Assembly (NCBI GenBank): GCA_019237595.1
Contig: JAFAGU010000348.1
Location: forward strand, 1-40,724
Direction: 5' to 3'
Source of the DNA: Betaproteobacteria bacterium
GTDB taxonomy: Bacteria > Pseudomonadota > Gammaproteobacteria > Burkholderiales > SG8-39
DNA: 40,724 nucleotides
Shown here: one piece after another, positions 7,790 to 16,290 of the stretch
Position numbering within the stretch: the stretch's first letter is position 1
Layout of the letters: each line of letters opens with the position of its first letter
Position numbers and translations under genes: made by a program
Notes under the pieces: generated by a model
Databases searched by the model: none
The model's input: only the letters and a program-made list of their open reading frames with translations
What the model was told of the DNA's origin: nothing

Positions 7790-8878
7790 TCACTTCAGGA
7801 TGAGCTTCTGCACGCGCCAGTTGAGGAGCTCGGCCACGTAGAGCTCCTTCTCCGACGGGCACGCGATCTCGTGGATCCAGCCGAATTGCTTGAGCTGCTT
7901 GCCGGACTCGCCGAGCATGCCGAGGAGCTTGCCGTCGAGCGAGAGCTTGTAGACGCGGCCCGGGTAAGCGTCCGAGGCGAAGAGCATAGGGTTCGGCCCC
8001 GGTGTGATGCACACCGCCCAGGGCGCGCCCGGCGCCATGGTGAGCGGCGCGCCCGCCGCGATGATTTTCTCGACGATCGGCACGGGACCGATGGCGGCGC
8101 GCGCGTCCGGCGGCACGGGCGCGTCGATGCGGATCTCGCGCAGCACGTTGCCCTCGCCGTCGAAGACCTGGATGCGCCGGTTTCCGCGGTCGGCGACGTA
8201 CAGATTGCCTTTCGCGTCCGCCGCGATGCTGTGCGGCGTGTTGAGCTGCCCCGGGCCGGCGCCGGGCTCGCCGAAGGACTTTATCCAGTTGCCCGCCTTG
8301 TCGACCTTCGCGACGCGCGAATTGATATAGCCGTCGCTGATGTACGTGTTCCCCTGCGGATCCCACGCGACGTCGGTCACCTGGCGGAAGCGGCCGATTT
8401 CCGGCGGAAGCGGCGGCTTGTGGCGCTCGAGCGGCCCGGTCTCCTTGTCGGAGGCTTCCTGCTTGCGCCCGAACACCATGAGCACGCGGCCGGCGGGATT
8501 GAACTTCACCACCATGTCCGAGCCCTTGTCGGTGACCCAGATGTTGTCCTGCGGATCGATGCGCACGGTGTGGCCGTAGGACCACGCGTAGAGGTTCTTC
8601 CCGATCTCGCGGAGGAACTTGCCGTTGCGATCGAACTCGAGGAGCTGGGTTGCCGCCGCCGCGTAGGCCGGCCCGCTCGTGTTGCCGCGCGAGAGGACGA
8701 AGACGTGGCCCTTCGAGTTGACGGCGACGCCGGTCGCTTCGCCGAAATACAGGTTCGCCGGCAGCTTGAGCGGATCGGGGACCGAGTCGAACGCGATGAC
8801 GGGGACGTCCTGCGCGGCCGCAATGCGCCCGGCTGCGAGCGCCGCGGCGAGCGCGGCGGCCTGCATGGCCTTCCTCAT
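7790..8878 (-). CDS. Exported NHL-repeat six-bladed propeller (peptidylglycine amidating lyase-like)
   Basis: A 362-residue exported protein with a signal peptide of about 23 residues and repeated NHL-type blades: GVAVNSKGHVFVLSRG, VRIDPQDNIWVTDKGSD, VAWDPQGNTYISDGYINSRV and IAADAKGNLYVADRGNRRIQ. The order and wording resemble bacterial relatives of peptidyl-alpha-hydroxyglycine alpha-amidating lyase, a zinc propeller enzyme; that activity is not established for bacterial members. ATG 8878 is chosen because GGAGGAGGTG sits directly upstream, ahead of a less likely ATG at 8902. It is the third gene of the minus-strand operon, 25 bases after the Bug-type receptor gene. Confidence 0.85.
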   Translation of the reverse strand: MRKAMQAAALAAALAAGRIAAAQDVPVIAFDSVPDPLKLPANLYFGEATGVAVNSKGHVFVLSRGNTSGPAYAAAATQLLEFDRNGKFLREIGKNLYAWSYGHTVRIDPQDNIWVTDKGSDMVVKFNPAGRVLMVFGRKQEASDKETGPLERHKPPLPPEIGRFRQVTDVAWDPQGNTYISDGYINSRVAKVDKAGNWIKSFGEPGAGPGQLNTPHSIAADAKGNLYVADRGNRRIQVFDGEGNVLREIRIDAPVPPDARAAIGPVPIVEKIIAAGAPLTMAPGAPWAVCITPGPNPMLFASDAYPGRVYKLSLDGKLLGMLGESGKQLKQFGWIHEIACPSEKELYVAELLNWRVQKLILK

Positions 8879-8903
8879 GGCACCTCCTCCAGAGGCGCTC
8901 ATC

Positions 8904-9863
8904 CTACTGCGGCTGGAAGCCGATGTCCTTCACGAGCTTGCCGTATTTCGCGTAGTCGTTCCTGAGGTACTCGGCGAAGTATTCCGGCGATTCGGCGACG
9001 ACGGTCAGGCCGTTGTTCACGAGCTTCTCGCTCACGTCCGGCAGCCTGACGGCGCGGTTGATCTCCTCGTTCAGGCGCACGACGATCTCGTGCGGCGTGC
9101 CCGCCGGGGCGACGTAGCCGAACCAGCCGCCCGACTCGTACCCGGGCACCGCCTCGCTCGCCGCCGGGACGTCCGGCCAGAGCGGCACGCGCGTCCGGTT
9201 CGTGACGGCGATCATGCGCACGCGGCCGGACTTGGCGTGCGGCGCCGCCGTGGCAATGCTCGTGATGCCGGCCATGACCTGGCCGCCGGCCAGGTCGCCG
9301 ACGATCGCCGAAGCGCCTTTGTACGGCACGTGCGTGAAAGTGAAGCCGCCCAGCACGCGCAGGTATTCGAAAGCGAGGTGCGGGAATCCGCCCTCGCCGT
9401 TCGTCGCGACCGTGAGCGCGCCGGGATGCAACTTCGCGTAGGCGACCATCTCCTGGATGGTGGCGAACGGCCCCTGCGGGCTCGAGATGATGCCGAGGTA
9501 GTTGGTGGTCGAGAGCGCGATCGGCGAGAAGTCCCGCAGCGCGTGGTAGGCGACGTTGCGGCTCGTGTGGGGCAGCATCGCCATGTTGCCCGCCTGCCCG
9601 CCGCCGATCGTGTAGCCGTCGGGCGCCGCCTTGGCGACGAGGTCGAGGCCGAGCATGCCGCTCGCGCCGGGCCGGTTGTCGACGATGAGCTGCTGCCCGA
9701 GCCGCTCGCTCACCTTGGGGGCGATGAGCCGCGACATGATGTCCATCGTCTCGCCCGGCGGGAAGGGCACGATGAGGCGGACCGGCCTGGAAGGATAGTT
9801 TTGCGCCGAGACGCTCGCTGCAAGAACGAGAAAGGCAAGAACCGCAAGTGCCCGGACCTTCAT
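8904..9863 (-). CDS. Bug/TctC-type periplasmic solute-binding receptor
   Basis: A 319-residue binding protein of the Bug family, which is greatly expanded in betaproteobacteria and binds carboxylates and similar small molecules. It has a signal peptide (residues 1-20, ending SVSAQ) and the family opening YPSRPVRLIVPFPPG. Other family marks are VDNRPGASG, KAAPDGYTIG, HVPYKGA and the C-terminal region with VVRLNEEINRA. The start ATG 9863 overlaps the hydrolase stop by four bases. No TctA/TctB membrane genes are nearby; orphan receptors of this kind are common. The context suggests that it captures the substrate or product of the hydrolase and dehydrogenase. Confidence 0.92.
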   Translation of the reverse strand: MKVRALAVLAFLVLAASVSAQNYPSRPVRLIVPFPPGETMDIMSRLIAPKVSERLGQQLIVDNRPGASGMLGLDLVAKAAPDGYTIGGGQAGNMAMLPHTSRNVAYHALRDFSPIALSTTNYLGIISSPQGPFATIQEMVAYAKLHPGALTVATNGEGGFPHLAFEYLRVLGGFTFTHVPYKGASAIVGDLAGGQVMAGITSIATAAPHAKSGRVRMIAVTNRTRVPLWPDVPAASEAVPGYESGGWFGYVAPAGTPHEIVVRLNEEINRAVRLPDVSEKLVNNGLTVVAESPEYFAEYLRNDYAKYGKLVKDIGFQPQ

Positions 9864-11560
9864 TTCGCCGGAATGATGGGCAGGAGGAGGAAAGGCTTGC
9901 GGTCGAAGTGCAGCGTCACCTTGCCGCCGAAGACTGCGCGGGGGCGGTCCGTCTCGTCGTCGTGCGTGAAGGGGCCGCAGCCCTTCATCGGGTTTTTCAT
10001 GTTGGAAAGCGTCGCCGCAGCGTCGTCGTGCTCGTAGTCGCGGCCGAGGATCGTGAGCGCGAGCTTCCAGCCCTTCGGGATCACGATGCAGGTCGGCCAG
10101 ATCTCGACGTCGAGCTCGTATTCCTTCCCCGGCACGAGCTTCTGGATCTCGTCGTGCGTGTGCCAGGGCCGGTAGGGAAGGCTCTTCGCCGGGTCGAGCT
10201 TGCGGTGCGAGGCGCGCAGCCACCCCTGCGCGACCGGCGTCTTCGGATCGAGCGCGCCCTGGAAGAGCACCTCCTTCCCGCCCGGCTCGAACACCCTCAG
10301 CACGGCGAAGATGTCCGCGTCGTTCGTCGCGGAAGAGATGAAGAGCTTGAGGGCGGAGGGGCCGGTGATCTCGGTCTCCTCGGGCATCGCCATGGAGAAC
10401 GTGACGCCTTTTCCGAACGGGTCGTATTCGATCTTGTTTTTTGAAACGGAGCCGTCGGACCAGGAAAGGGAAAGGTCCTTGGGCTCGAGAAAGAGCTTCG
10501 TCCACTTCGTGCGCGCGAGCGGCCACTCGCTTTCGTGGCGCATCACGAACTTCTCACCGGGGTGGCGCACATTCAGCTGCACGCGCGGCTGGCGGTCCCA
10601 GCCGTTCGGCTCGCCCTTCAGGAAGAAATCGAAAAACCGCTTCTGCAGCGCGACGCCGTAGTCGGTGTAGAAGGGCGCCCAGTGCGACCCGCCGTGCGCC
10701 TCGAGCCACTTTTCCTTCGAGGCGGCGCGCGCGAAGCCCTCGAAGTTGCCGCGCGTGTGCAGGCCCTGACCGCCCCAGTTCGCCGCCGAGAGGAGCGGCA
10801 CCGTGACCCTGGAAAGGTCGGCGCTTCGCTCGACGTAGTACTCGTCCCAGCGCTCGCGCGAGAGGAACGCCTGCCACATGTTCTCCCGGTTCTTGACGAG
10901 CTCGGCCTCGCCCAGGATCTCCGGGCCGCACACGGGCTCGCCCGTGTTCGGGTTCTTCTTGCCATTGTCGAAGCCGTGCTGCACGGTCTTCACCTGCATG
11001 TCCTGCCAGTTCTTGCGGAAGCTGCAGACCATGCCGCCGTGGCGCGCGCTCTCGCGATAGGCGTCGTTCCAGCCTTCCCAGGCGCAGATCGCGGCGAGGT
11101 GCGGAGGATGCGTGGCGGCGGCGCGCCACTGGTTGCTCGCATAGTAGGAGATGCCGTTCATGCCGACTTTCCCCGAGCACCAGGGCTGCGCGGCGGCCCA
11201 CTCGATGCAGAGGTGGATGTCGCGCGTCTCGCGCGCGTCGTTGTGGCAGAGATAGCCCGGCGAGCGTCCGGCGCCGCGCGAGTCGACCCGGATGCATGCG
11301 TAGCCGTGGGGAACCCACTTCTCGGGATCGACCACTTCCCAGTTCTGGTAGCGGTTCGAGGTGCCGCTCACGGCGTCCGGGTTCTCGCGCGCCATGATCT
11401 CCCACGCGGTCTTGTAGCCTTCCTGGAACGCGAGGCCCTTGCCGTACGGCCCGTAGGAGAGGAGCGCCGGGTAGCGGCCCGGCTCGTCCGGGCGGAAAAC
11501 GTCGGCCCGCAGCACGAGGCCGTCGTCCATCGCGATCGGCACGTCCCAGTCGATCTTCAT
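9860..11560 (-). CDS. CocE/NonD family alpha/beta hydrolase
   Basis: A 566-residue serine hydrolase of the CocE/NonD (X-Pro dipeptidyl-peptidase S15-like) family, which cleaves esters or amides. The nucleophile is probably Ser138 in GMNGISYYASNQW. SRGAGRSPG (94-102) is the family oxyanion-side signature, and GGSHWAPFY carries the likely catalytic His. The C-terminal half, with ALKLFISSATNDADIF and later HTHDEIQKLVPG, fits the jelly-roll domain of the family. The chosen start is ATG 11560, where similarity begins; an in-frame ATG at 11629 would overlap the divergent gene. No signal peptide is evident, so it may act in the cytoplasm. It leads the minus-strand operon. Confidence 0.9.
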   Translation of the reverse strand: MKIDWDVPIAMDDGLVLRADVFRPDEPGRYPALLSYGPYGKGLAFQEGYKTAWEIMARENPDAVSGTSNRYQNWEVVDPEKWVPHGYACIRVDSRGAGRSPGYLCHNDARETRDIHLCIEWAAAQPWCSGKVGMNGISYYASNQWRAAATHPPHLAAICAWEGWNDAYRESARHGGMVCSFRKNWQDMQVKTVQHGFDNGKKNPNTGEPVCGPEILGEAELVKNRENMWQAFLSRERWDEYYVERSADLSRVTVPLLSAANWGGQGLHTRGNFEGFARAASKEKWLEAHGGSHWAPFYTDYGVALQKRFFDFFLKGEPNGWDRQPRVQLNVRHPGEKFVMRHESEWPLARTKWTKLFLEPKDLSLSWSDGSVSKNKIEYDPFGKGVTFSMAMPEETEITGPSALKLFISSATNDADIFAVLRVFEPGGKEVLFQGALDPKTPVAQGWLRASHRKLDPAKSLPYRPWHTHDEIQKLVPGKEYELDVEIWPTCIVIPKGWKLALTILGRDYEHDDAAATLSNMKNPMKGCGPFTHDDETDRPRAVFGGKVTLHFDRKPFLLLPIIPAK

Positions 11561-11572
11561 GCGCCCGCCCGA

Positions 11573-11602
11573 TTGACCCTCGAAGGCGGGAAAGCCTACA
11601 CT
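11573..11602 (+). promoter_or_regulatory. Sigma70-like promoter for the YVTN propeller gene
   Basis: TTGACC (11573-11578) and TACACT (11597-11602) are separated by 18 bases. Transcription would begin near 11609, just ahead of the GGAGG ribosome site at 11616-11620 and the ATG at 11628. Confidence 0.55.
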
Positions 11603-11627
11603 CGTTCCATCTTCCGGAGGACTCGCC

Positions 11628-12665
11628 ATGTCGAACGCCTTCCGCCTGCTCGCCGCGCTCCTCGCCCTTGCGGCGCTCCCCGCCGCCGCGCAAAAGTCGC
11701 TCGTCTACGTCACGAACAGCGCGGGCGACAGCATCCACGTCATCGACCCGTCCACGCAGAAGGTCGTGCAGGAGATCCAGGGCATCGAGGCGGCGCACGG
11801 CATCGGGTTCTCGGCCGACGCGAGCCGCGTGTACGTGAGCAACGAGGCCGAGACGACGCTCGACGTCTTCGACCAGCGCAGCGGGAAGCGGCTCGCGCAG
11901 GTGCCGCTCTCGGGCCACCCGAACAACATCGCGGTGACCAAGGACGGCGGCCGCATCGTGGTGGGCATCGCGCAGGAACCCGGCGCGCTCGACATCGTCG
12001 ATGCGCGGAGCCTCCGCGTCACGAAAAGCATCCCCGTGCAGGGGCGCCTGCACAACGTCTACGTGACGCCGGACAACAAGTACGCCATCACGGGCTCGAT
12101 CCGCACGAAGGTCATCACGGTGATCGACCTCGCCACCGAGCAGGTCGCCTGGCAGATCACGCTCGACGAAGGCATCCGCCCCATGGCGATCGAGGCGGGA
12201 CCCGACGGCTCGACGCGCCGGATCTACGCGCAGCTCTCGAACCTGAACGGGTTCTCGGTGATCGACTTCGCGTCGCGCAAGGAGGTCGCGCGCATCCAGC
12301 TTCCGGAGCGCGGCTTCGGCGTCGCCGAGCGCCGCATGGACTCGCCCTCGCACGGGATCGGCGTGGCGCCCGACGGGGGGACGCTCTGGGTGACGAGCAT
12401 CGCGGCCAATTCCGTGTTCGCCTACTCGCTTCCGGAGCTGAAGCTCGTCGGCGAGGTGGCGCTGCCCGACATCCGCGTTGCCGGGCTTGCGCCCATCAGC
12501 GCGGTGCCGAACTGGGTCACCTTCACGCCGGACAGCCGGCTGCTCTACATCACCAACGCCGCGGCGAAGTCCGTCTCGGTGGTGGACACGCGGAGCATGA
12601 AGCTCGTGGCGACGGTGCCCGTCGGCGAGGTGCCGAAGCGGCTCAACACGCTGGTCTTCCGCTAG
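11628..12665 (+). CDS. Exported YVTN-family beta-propeller protein
   Basis: A 345-residue secreted propeller. The signal peptide covers about residues 1-21 (LLAALLALAALPAAAQ). Repeats follow with the YVTN pattern: SLVYVTNSAGDSIHVIDPS, VYVSNEAETTLDVFDQ, RLLYITNAAAKSVSVVDTRS. This is about seven blades, as in surface-layer and heme-d1-like propellers; no catalytic residues are recognised. The start is ATG 11628 with GGAGG eight bases upstream. It is divergent from the hydrolase operon. Its TAG stop shares the tetranucleotide CTAG (12662-12665) with the stop of the convergent heme-c gene. It is the third propeller type within 7 kb, so participation in the same extracytoplasmic pathway is likely but inferred. 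Confidence 0.9.
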   Translation: MSNAFRLLAALLALAALPAAAQKSLVYVTNSAGDSIHVIDPSTQKVVQEIQGIEAAHGIGFSADASRVYVSNEAETTLDVFDQRSGKRLAQVPLSGHPNNIAVTKDGGRIVVGIAQEPGALDIVDARSLRVTKSIPVQGRLHNVYVTPDNKYAITGSIRTKVITVIDLATEQVAWQITLDEGIRPMAIEAGPDGSTRRIYAQLSNLNGFSVIDFASRKEVARIQLPERGFGVAERRMDSPSHGIGVAPDGGTLWVTSIAANSVFAYSLPELKLVGEVALPDIRVAGLAPISAVPNWVTFTPDSRLLYITNAAAKSVSVVDTRSMKLVATVPVGEVPKRLNTLVFR

Positions 12666-13084
12666 CGGAGCGTCGCGCCGCGCGCCCAGTCGGAGAGGCG
12701 TTTCCACTCGGGATCGTCGCGGGAAGCGAACTGGCGACCGCCGGAATGGTACGCATCGCCTCCCGCCTCGGGCGCGAGCGGATGCATGAGGAGGAGCCCC
12801 GCCTTGCCGTCCCCCGGCACCACGAGCCGCGACACCGTCTCGAAATTGAGCCGCGCCTGCTCTTCCGTCCAACCCTTGGCGCCCGGCGCGAGCGGCTGCA
12901 GCCGCAGCGCGTTGGTGCTCCGTTCAGAATGGCAGACGATGCAGCGCGTGTGCCCCGGGCGCTTCTCGAGGAAGATCGGCTGGACGCGCGCCTTGAAGTA
13001 CTCGTAGTCGAGCGCCTGCGCTATGCCGGGCGCCGGCGCGAGCGCGCCCGCGAAAAACGAAAGCAGCACGAACCCTGCCCGCAT
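12662..13084 (-). CDS. Small exported heme-c protein
   Basis: A 140-residue exported protein with a signal peptide (about residues 1-23) and one heme-c motif, CIVCH, in the segment RPGHTRCIVCHSE. The opening LDYEYFKARVQPIFLEKRPG resembles the start of the planctomycete-type cytochrome C domains that bind one heme and often precede other modules. Methionine-bearing LLLMHPLAPEAGG could supply a distal ligand. ATG 13084 is preceded by AAGGAGG, a good ribosome site. It converges on the YVTN gene with a shared CTAG stop and is divergent from cydA. A role as electron carrier or sensor for the local oxidative cluster is an inference. Confidence 0.82.
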   Translation of the reverse strand: MRAGFVLLSFFAGALAPAPGIAQALDYEYFKARVQPIFLEKRPGHTRCIVCHSERSTNALRLQPLAPGAKGWTEEQARLNFETVSRLVVPGDGKAGLLLMHPLAPEAGGDAYHSGGRQFASRDDPEWKRLSDWARGATLR

Positions 13085-13116
13085 GGAAACCTCCTTGGCG
13101 CGCTATCTTAATACCC

Positions 13117-14442
13117 GTGGATGAGACCCTGATCCTCGCCCGGGCGCAGTTCGGGCTCAACATCGGGTTCCACATCCTCTTCCCGAGCATCACCATCGGG
13201 CTCGCCTGGATCCTCTTCGTCTTCCGGCTGCGCCACGAGCGCGCGACGAACCCCGAGGCGCGGCAGGCGTGGCTCACGACCTACCAGCGCTGGGTCAAGG
13301 TCTTCGCCGTGTGCTTCGCGATGGGCGTGGTCACCGGCGTGGTCATGAGCTTCCAGTTCGGCACCAACTGGCCCGGCTACATGACGACGGTCGGGAACAT
13401 CGCCGGGCCGCTCCTCGCCTACGAGGTCCTCACGGCGTTCTTCCTCGAGGCGACCTTCCTCGCCGTGATGCTCTTCGGGATGGACCGCGTCTCCGGGCGC
13501 ATGCACCTTGCCTCGACGTTCATCGTCGCCTTCGGCACCACGGTCTCGGCGTTCTGGATCCTCGCGCTCAACTCTTGGATGCAGACGCCCGCCGGCCATG
13601 CGCTCGCGGCCGCGGAGACCGGCGGCGGTCGCCTCGTCGCCGAGAGCTGGCTGCACGTGATCTTCAATCCCTCGTTCCCCTATCGCCTGGCGCACATGCT
13701 CCTCGCTTCAGGGATCACCGCATCCTTCTTCGTCGCCGGCCTTTCGGCCTGGCGGCTCCTCAAGGCCCCGGCCGATGCAGGCGCGCGGGGAACGCTGCGC
13801 CTCGGCGTGCACGCCGCCGCCGTGCTCGTGCCGCTGCAGATCGCGGTCGGCGACCTGCACGGGCTCAACACGCGCGAGCACCAGCCGGCGAAGATCGCGG
13901 CGCTGGAAGCGATCTGGAAGACGCAGCGCGGCGCGCCGCTCACGCTCCTCGGCCTGCCCGACGAAGCGGAGGGCCGCACACGCTTCGCCATCGAGGTTCC
14001 CAAGGCCGGATCCCTCATCCTCGCGCACGACGCGGACGCCGAGATCCGAGGGCTCGATGCCTTTCCCGAGCATGCGCCCGTGGCGCCGGTCTTCTTCGCC
14101 TTCCGCGCCATGGTCGGCATGGGCGTCCTGATGCTCGGCGTCGCCTGGTTCTCCACCTGGAAGCTGAGAAACGGCGAGGCGCCGCGGCCGCTCCTCTGGC
14201 TGCTCTCGGCCTTCACCTTCTCCGGCTGGATCGCGACGCTCGCGGGCTGGCTCGTGACCGAGATCGGCCGCCAGCCGTGGCTCGTCACCGGAATCCTGAA
14301 GACCGCGGACGCCGCCGGGCGCGCGAGCGGCGCGCAGCTCGGCGCGAGCCTCACGGCCTATGTGCTCACGTATGCGGCGCTGCTCCTCTCCTTCGTCGTC
14401 GTCGTCACGCACATGGCGAGCGCCGGGGAGGAGAGAAAGTGA
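13117..14442 (+). CDS. cydA: Cytochrome bd-type quinol oxidase subunit I
   Basis: A 441-residue membrane subunit that oxidises quinol and, with subunit II, reduces oxygen to water. His19 in GFHILFPS matches the heme b595 ligand position. The helix with AYEVLTAFFLEATFLAVMLF carries the conserved glutamates, and EIGRQPW is the family signature. The protein is shorter than the E. coli subunit because the periplasmic Q-loop is short, as in CIO-type oxidases. The start is GTG 13117; there is no Shine-Dalgarno, but a -10-like TATCTT lies at 13104-13109, so the message may be leaderless. The stop overlaps the cydB start (GTGA). Confidence 0.96.
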   Translation: MDETLILARAQFGLNIGFHILFPSITIGLAWILFVFRLRHERATNPEARQAWLTTYQRWVKVFAVCFAMGVVTGVVMSFQFGTNWPGYMTTVGNIAGPLLAYEVLTAFFLEATFLAVMLFGMDRVSGRMHLASTFIVAFGTTVSAFWILALNSWMQTPAGHALAAAETGGGRLVAESWLHVIFNPSFPYRLAHMLLASGITASFFVAGLSAWRLLKAPADAGARGTLRLGVHAAAVLVPLQIAVGDLHGLNTREHQPAKIAALEAIWKTQRGAPLTLLGLPDEAEGRTRFAIEVPKAGSLILAHDADAEIRGLDAFPEHAPVAPVFFAFRAMVGMGVLMLGVAWFSTWKLRNGEAPRPLLWLLSAFTFSGWIATLAGWLVTEIGRQPWLVTGILKTADAAGRASGAQLGASLTAYVLTYAALLLSFVVVVTHMASAGEERK

Positions 14443-15425
14443 GCGAAGCGCTCGTCCTCGTCTTCACCGCGCTGATGGGCGCGGCCGTGCTCGCGTACGT
14501 GATCCTCGACGGCTACGACCTCGGCGTAGGCATGCTCATGCCGGCCGCGAAAGACGACGAGCAGCAGCGCATGGTGAACTCGATCGGCCCGTTCTGGGAC
14601 GCGAACGAGACCTGGCTGGTGCTCGGCATCGGCCTCCTCCTCGTGGCCTTCCCGCGCGCGCACGGCATCGTGCTCGGCGCGCTCTACCTCCCGGTCGCGG
14701 CGATGCTGGTCGGGCTCATGTTCCGCGGCGTGGCGTTCGAATTCCGCGTGAAGGCGCACGGCTGGCACCGGGAGCTCTGGAACTGGCTCTTCTGGGCGGG
14801 CTCCTTCCTCGCGTCGTTCGCGCAAGGCCTCATGCTCGGCCGCTACGTCACCGGCTTCGATCGCGGCTTCGGCTCCTGGCTCTTCGCCGTCGTCGTCGGC
14901 GGCGCGCTCTGCGGAGGGTACGTGCTCCTGGGCGCGACGTGGCTCATCCTGCGCACCGACGGGGTGCTGCAGCGTAAGGCAATCGCCTGGGCCCGCTGGG
15001 GCCTCGCCTGGGTCGCGCTCGGCGTCGCGCTCGTCTCGCTCGCCATGCCGCTCGTCAGCCAGACGATCCGGGAGAAGTGGTTCGCCTTCCCGCTCATCGT
15101 GGCGCTCTCGCCCCTGCCGCTAGGCAGCCTGCTCGCGGGATTCTTCCTCTACCGCAGCCTCGGACGAAGCGACTGGAAGCCGTTCGCCTGCGCCGTCGCG
15201 ATCTTCGTCCTCGCCTTTGCCGGCCTCGCCTACAGCCTCTTCCCATACGTGGTGATGGACCGCATGACGATCTGGGACGCCGCCGCGGACAAGAGCGCGC
15301 TCGGGTTCCTGCTCGCGGGCGCGGCCGTCGTCCTGCCGTTCATCGCGGGCTACACGATCTACGTCTACCGGGTTTTCGGCGGCAAGGCGAAGCCGGGCGA
15401 CCTGTACGGAGAAACCCGGCTCTAG
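14439..15425 (+). CDS. cydB: Cytochrome bd-type quinol oxidase subunit II
   Basis: A 328-residue integral membrane protein with about eight helices. The opening VILDGYDLGVGML and IGPFWDANETWLVLG are the hallmark of CydB, and MDRMTIWDAAADKSALGF near the C-terminus matches the family. GTG 14439 overlaps the cydA stop and has GGGGAGGAGA upstream. No small CydX-like gene follows; the next gene is on the opposite strand. With cydA it gives a high-affinity, possibly cyanide-resistant, terminal oxidase. The link to the upstream c-type heme proteins is positional only, because bd oxidases take electrons from quinol. Confidence 0.96.
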   Translation: MSEALVLVFTALMGAAVLAYVILDGYDLGVGMLMPAAKDDEQQRMVNSIGPFWDANETWLVLGIGLLLVAFPRAHGIVLGALYLPVAAMLVGLMFRGVAFEFRVKAHGWHRELWNWLFWAGSFLASFAQGLMLGRYVTGFDRGFGSWLFAVVVGGALCGGYVLLGATWLILRTDGVLQRKAIAWARWGLAWVALGVALVSLAMPLVSQTIREKWFAFPLIVALSPLPLGSLLAGFFLYRSLGRSDWKPFACAVAIFVLAFAGLAYSLFPYVVMDRMTIWDAAADKSALGFLLAGAAVVLPFIAGYTIYVYRVFGGKAKPGDLYGETRL

Positions 15426-15443
15426 CGCCGCACGCGCTGCGGC

Positions 15444-15701
15444 TCAGGCCGCGCGCGGAATCGGAACGATGAAGTTCTCGCGCACGACGTCCTTGCCGGC
15501 GATCATTTCCTCGGCGCCGCGGCGCTCCTCGTCGAACACCACCTCGGCGAGCTTGCGCAGCGTGTCGCGCGCCTCGTCCAGCGTGCGGCCGTGCGAGTTC
15601 ACGCCGGGCAGCTCCTCGATGAAGCCGACATAGCCGTGCTCGCCCTTGAGGTACACCGCCGTGAAGGCAATCTTTCCCTGCTCCAGCCGGCCTTGTTCCA
15701 T
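15444..15701 (-). CDS. HicB-like antitoxin-family protein without a HicA partner
   Basis: An 85-residue protein with the HicB partial RNase-H fold: GEHGYVGFIEELPGVNSHG followed by the helix TLDEARDTLRKLAEVVFDEE. No DNA-binding helix-turn-helix or ribbon domain is added at the C-terminus. ATG 15701 has GAGGAGG six bases upstream. HicB usually pairs with a HicA toxin of about 60 residues, and none is found in the flanking bases, so this is a solo member that may regulate elsewhere or have lost its toxin. The 170-base gap to fdxA (15702-15871) has two inverted repeats and no gene. Confidence 0.8.
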   Translation of the reverse strand: MEQGRLEQGKIAFTAVYLKGEHGYVGFIEELPGVNSHGRTLDEARDTLRKLAEVVFDEERRGAEEMIAGKDVVRENFIVPIPRAA

Positions 15702-15834
15702 TCGTGTCCTCCTCGCGTGAAGCGTGAAACCAATCCGGTCGAGGTTACGCCTTTCTTCTTGCAGCGGCATGACAAATATCGGCGCGAGTCTCAGAGCAAA
15801 ACCGCTGTAGTGGAGACTACGACAATGACGTTTT

Positions 15835-15858
15835 GCGGCGCGAAAAATGCTGCGCCGC
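15835..15858. terminator. GC-rich hairpin downstream of fdxA
   Basis: GCGGCGC (15835-15841) and GCGCCGC (15852-15858) form a perfect seven-pair stem around a ten-base loop, 14 bases after the fdxA stop. There is no T-run on the minus strand, so termination is possible but unproven. A second inverted repeat, GTAGT/ACTAC, lies near 15806-15820. Confidence 0.3.
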
Positions 15859-15871
15859 GTTTCCGTCGCGT

Positions 15872-16195
15872 TCATTCCTCGAGGAGACTTTTCTTCTCGA
15901 GGATCTTCGCCCAATGATCGGCGTCCGCGGGCGCGGGCTTGCGCTCGATGATCGGCTTCCACTTCTTTGCGAGCTCGGCGTTCTTCGCGATGAAACCCTG
16001 CTGCTCGTTCGGAACGTCGTCCTCCGCGAAGATCGCCTCGACAGGGCACTCCGGCACGCACAGCGTGCAGTCGATGCACTCGTCGGGATCGATGACGAGC
16101 ATGTTCGGACCCTCGCGGAAGCAATCCACGGGGCAGACATCGACGCAGTCCGTGTACTTGCACTTGATGCAGCGCTCGGTGACGACGTAGGCCAT
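15872..16195 (-). CDS. fdxA: Seven-iron ferredoxin
   Basis: A 107-residue ferredoxin with one 3Fe-4S and one 4Fe-4S cluster. Cys9, Cys17 and Cys50 fit the 3Fe-4S ligands; Cys21, Cys40, Cys43 and Cys46 fit the 4Fe-4S ligands, as in Azotobacter FdI. The C-terminal extension with AKNAELAKKWKPIIERK is typical of proteobacterial FdxA. The start is ATG 16195. It is divergent from trxA, and the shared 95-base gap holds two copies of ATTCAGC (16208-16214 and 16231-16237). It serves as a low-potential electron carrier in the cytoplasm; the partner is not shown by context. Confidence 0.96.
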   Translation of the reverse strand: MAYVVTERCIKCKYTDCVDVCPVDCFREGPNMLVIDPDECIDCTLCVPECPVEAIFAEDDVPNEQQGFIAKNAELAKKWKPIIERKPAPADADHWAKILEKKSLLEE

Positions 16196-16290
16196 GCGGC
16201 CATTTTAATTCAGCCTGAAATCAAGCATTTATTCAGCGCCCGCCGGAAGCCTCATAATGCGGTTTCCGCAACACCCCCGCACGAGGACCC

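Noticed and set aside
10535..13111. Plus-strand open frame of 858 codons
   Set aside because: It crosses the CocE, YVTN and heme-c genes in shadow frames and carries no family motif.
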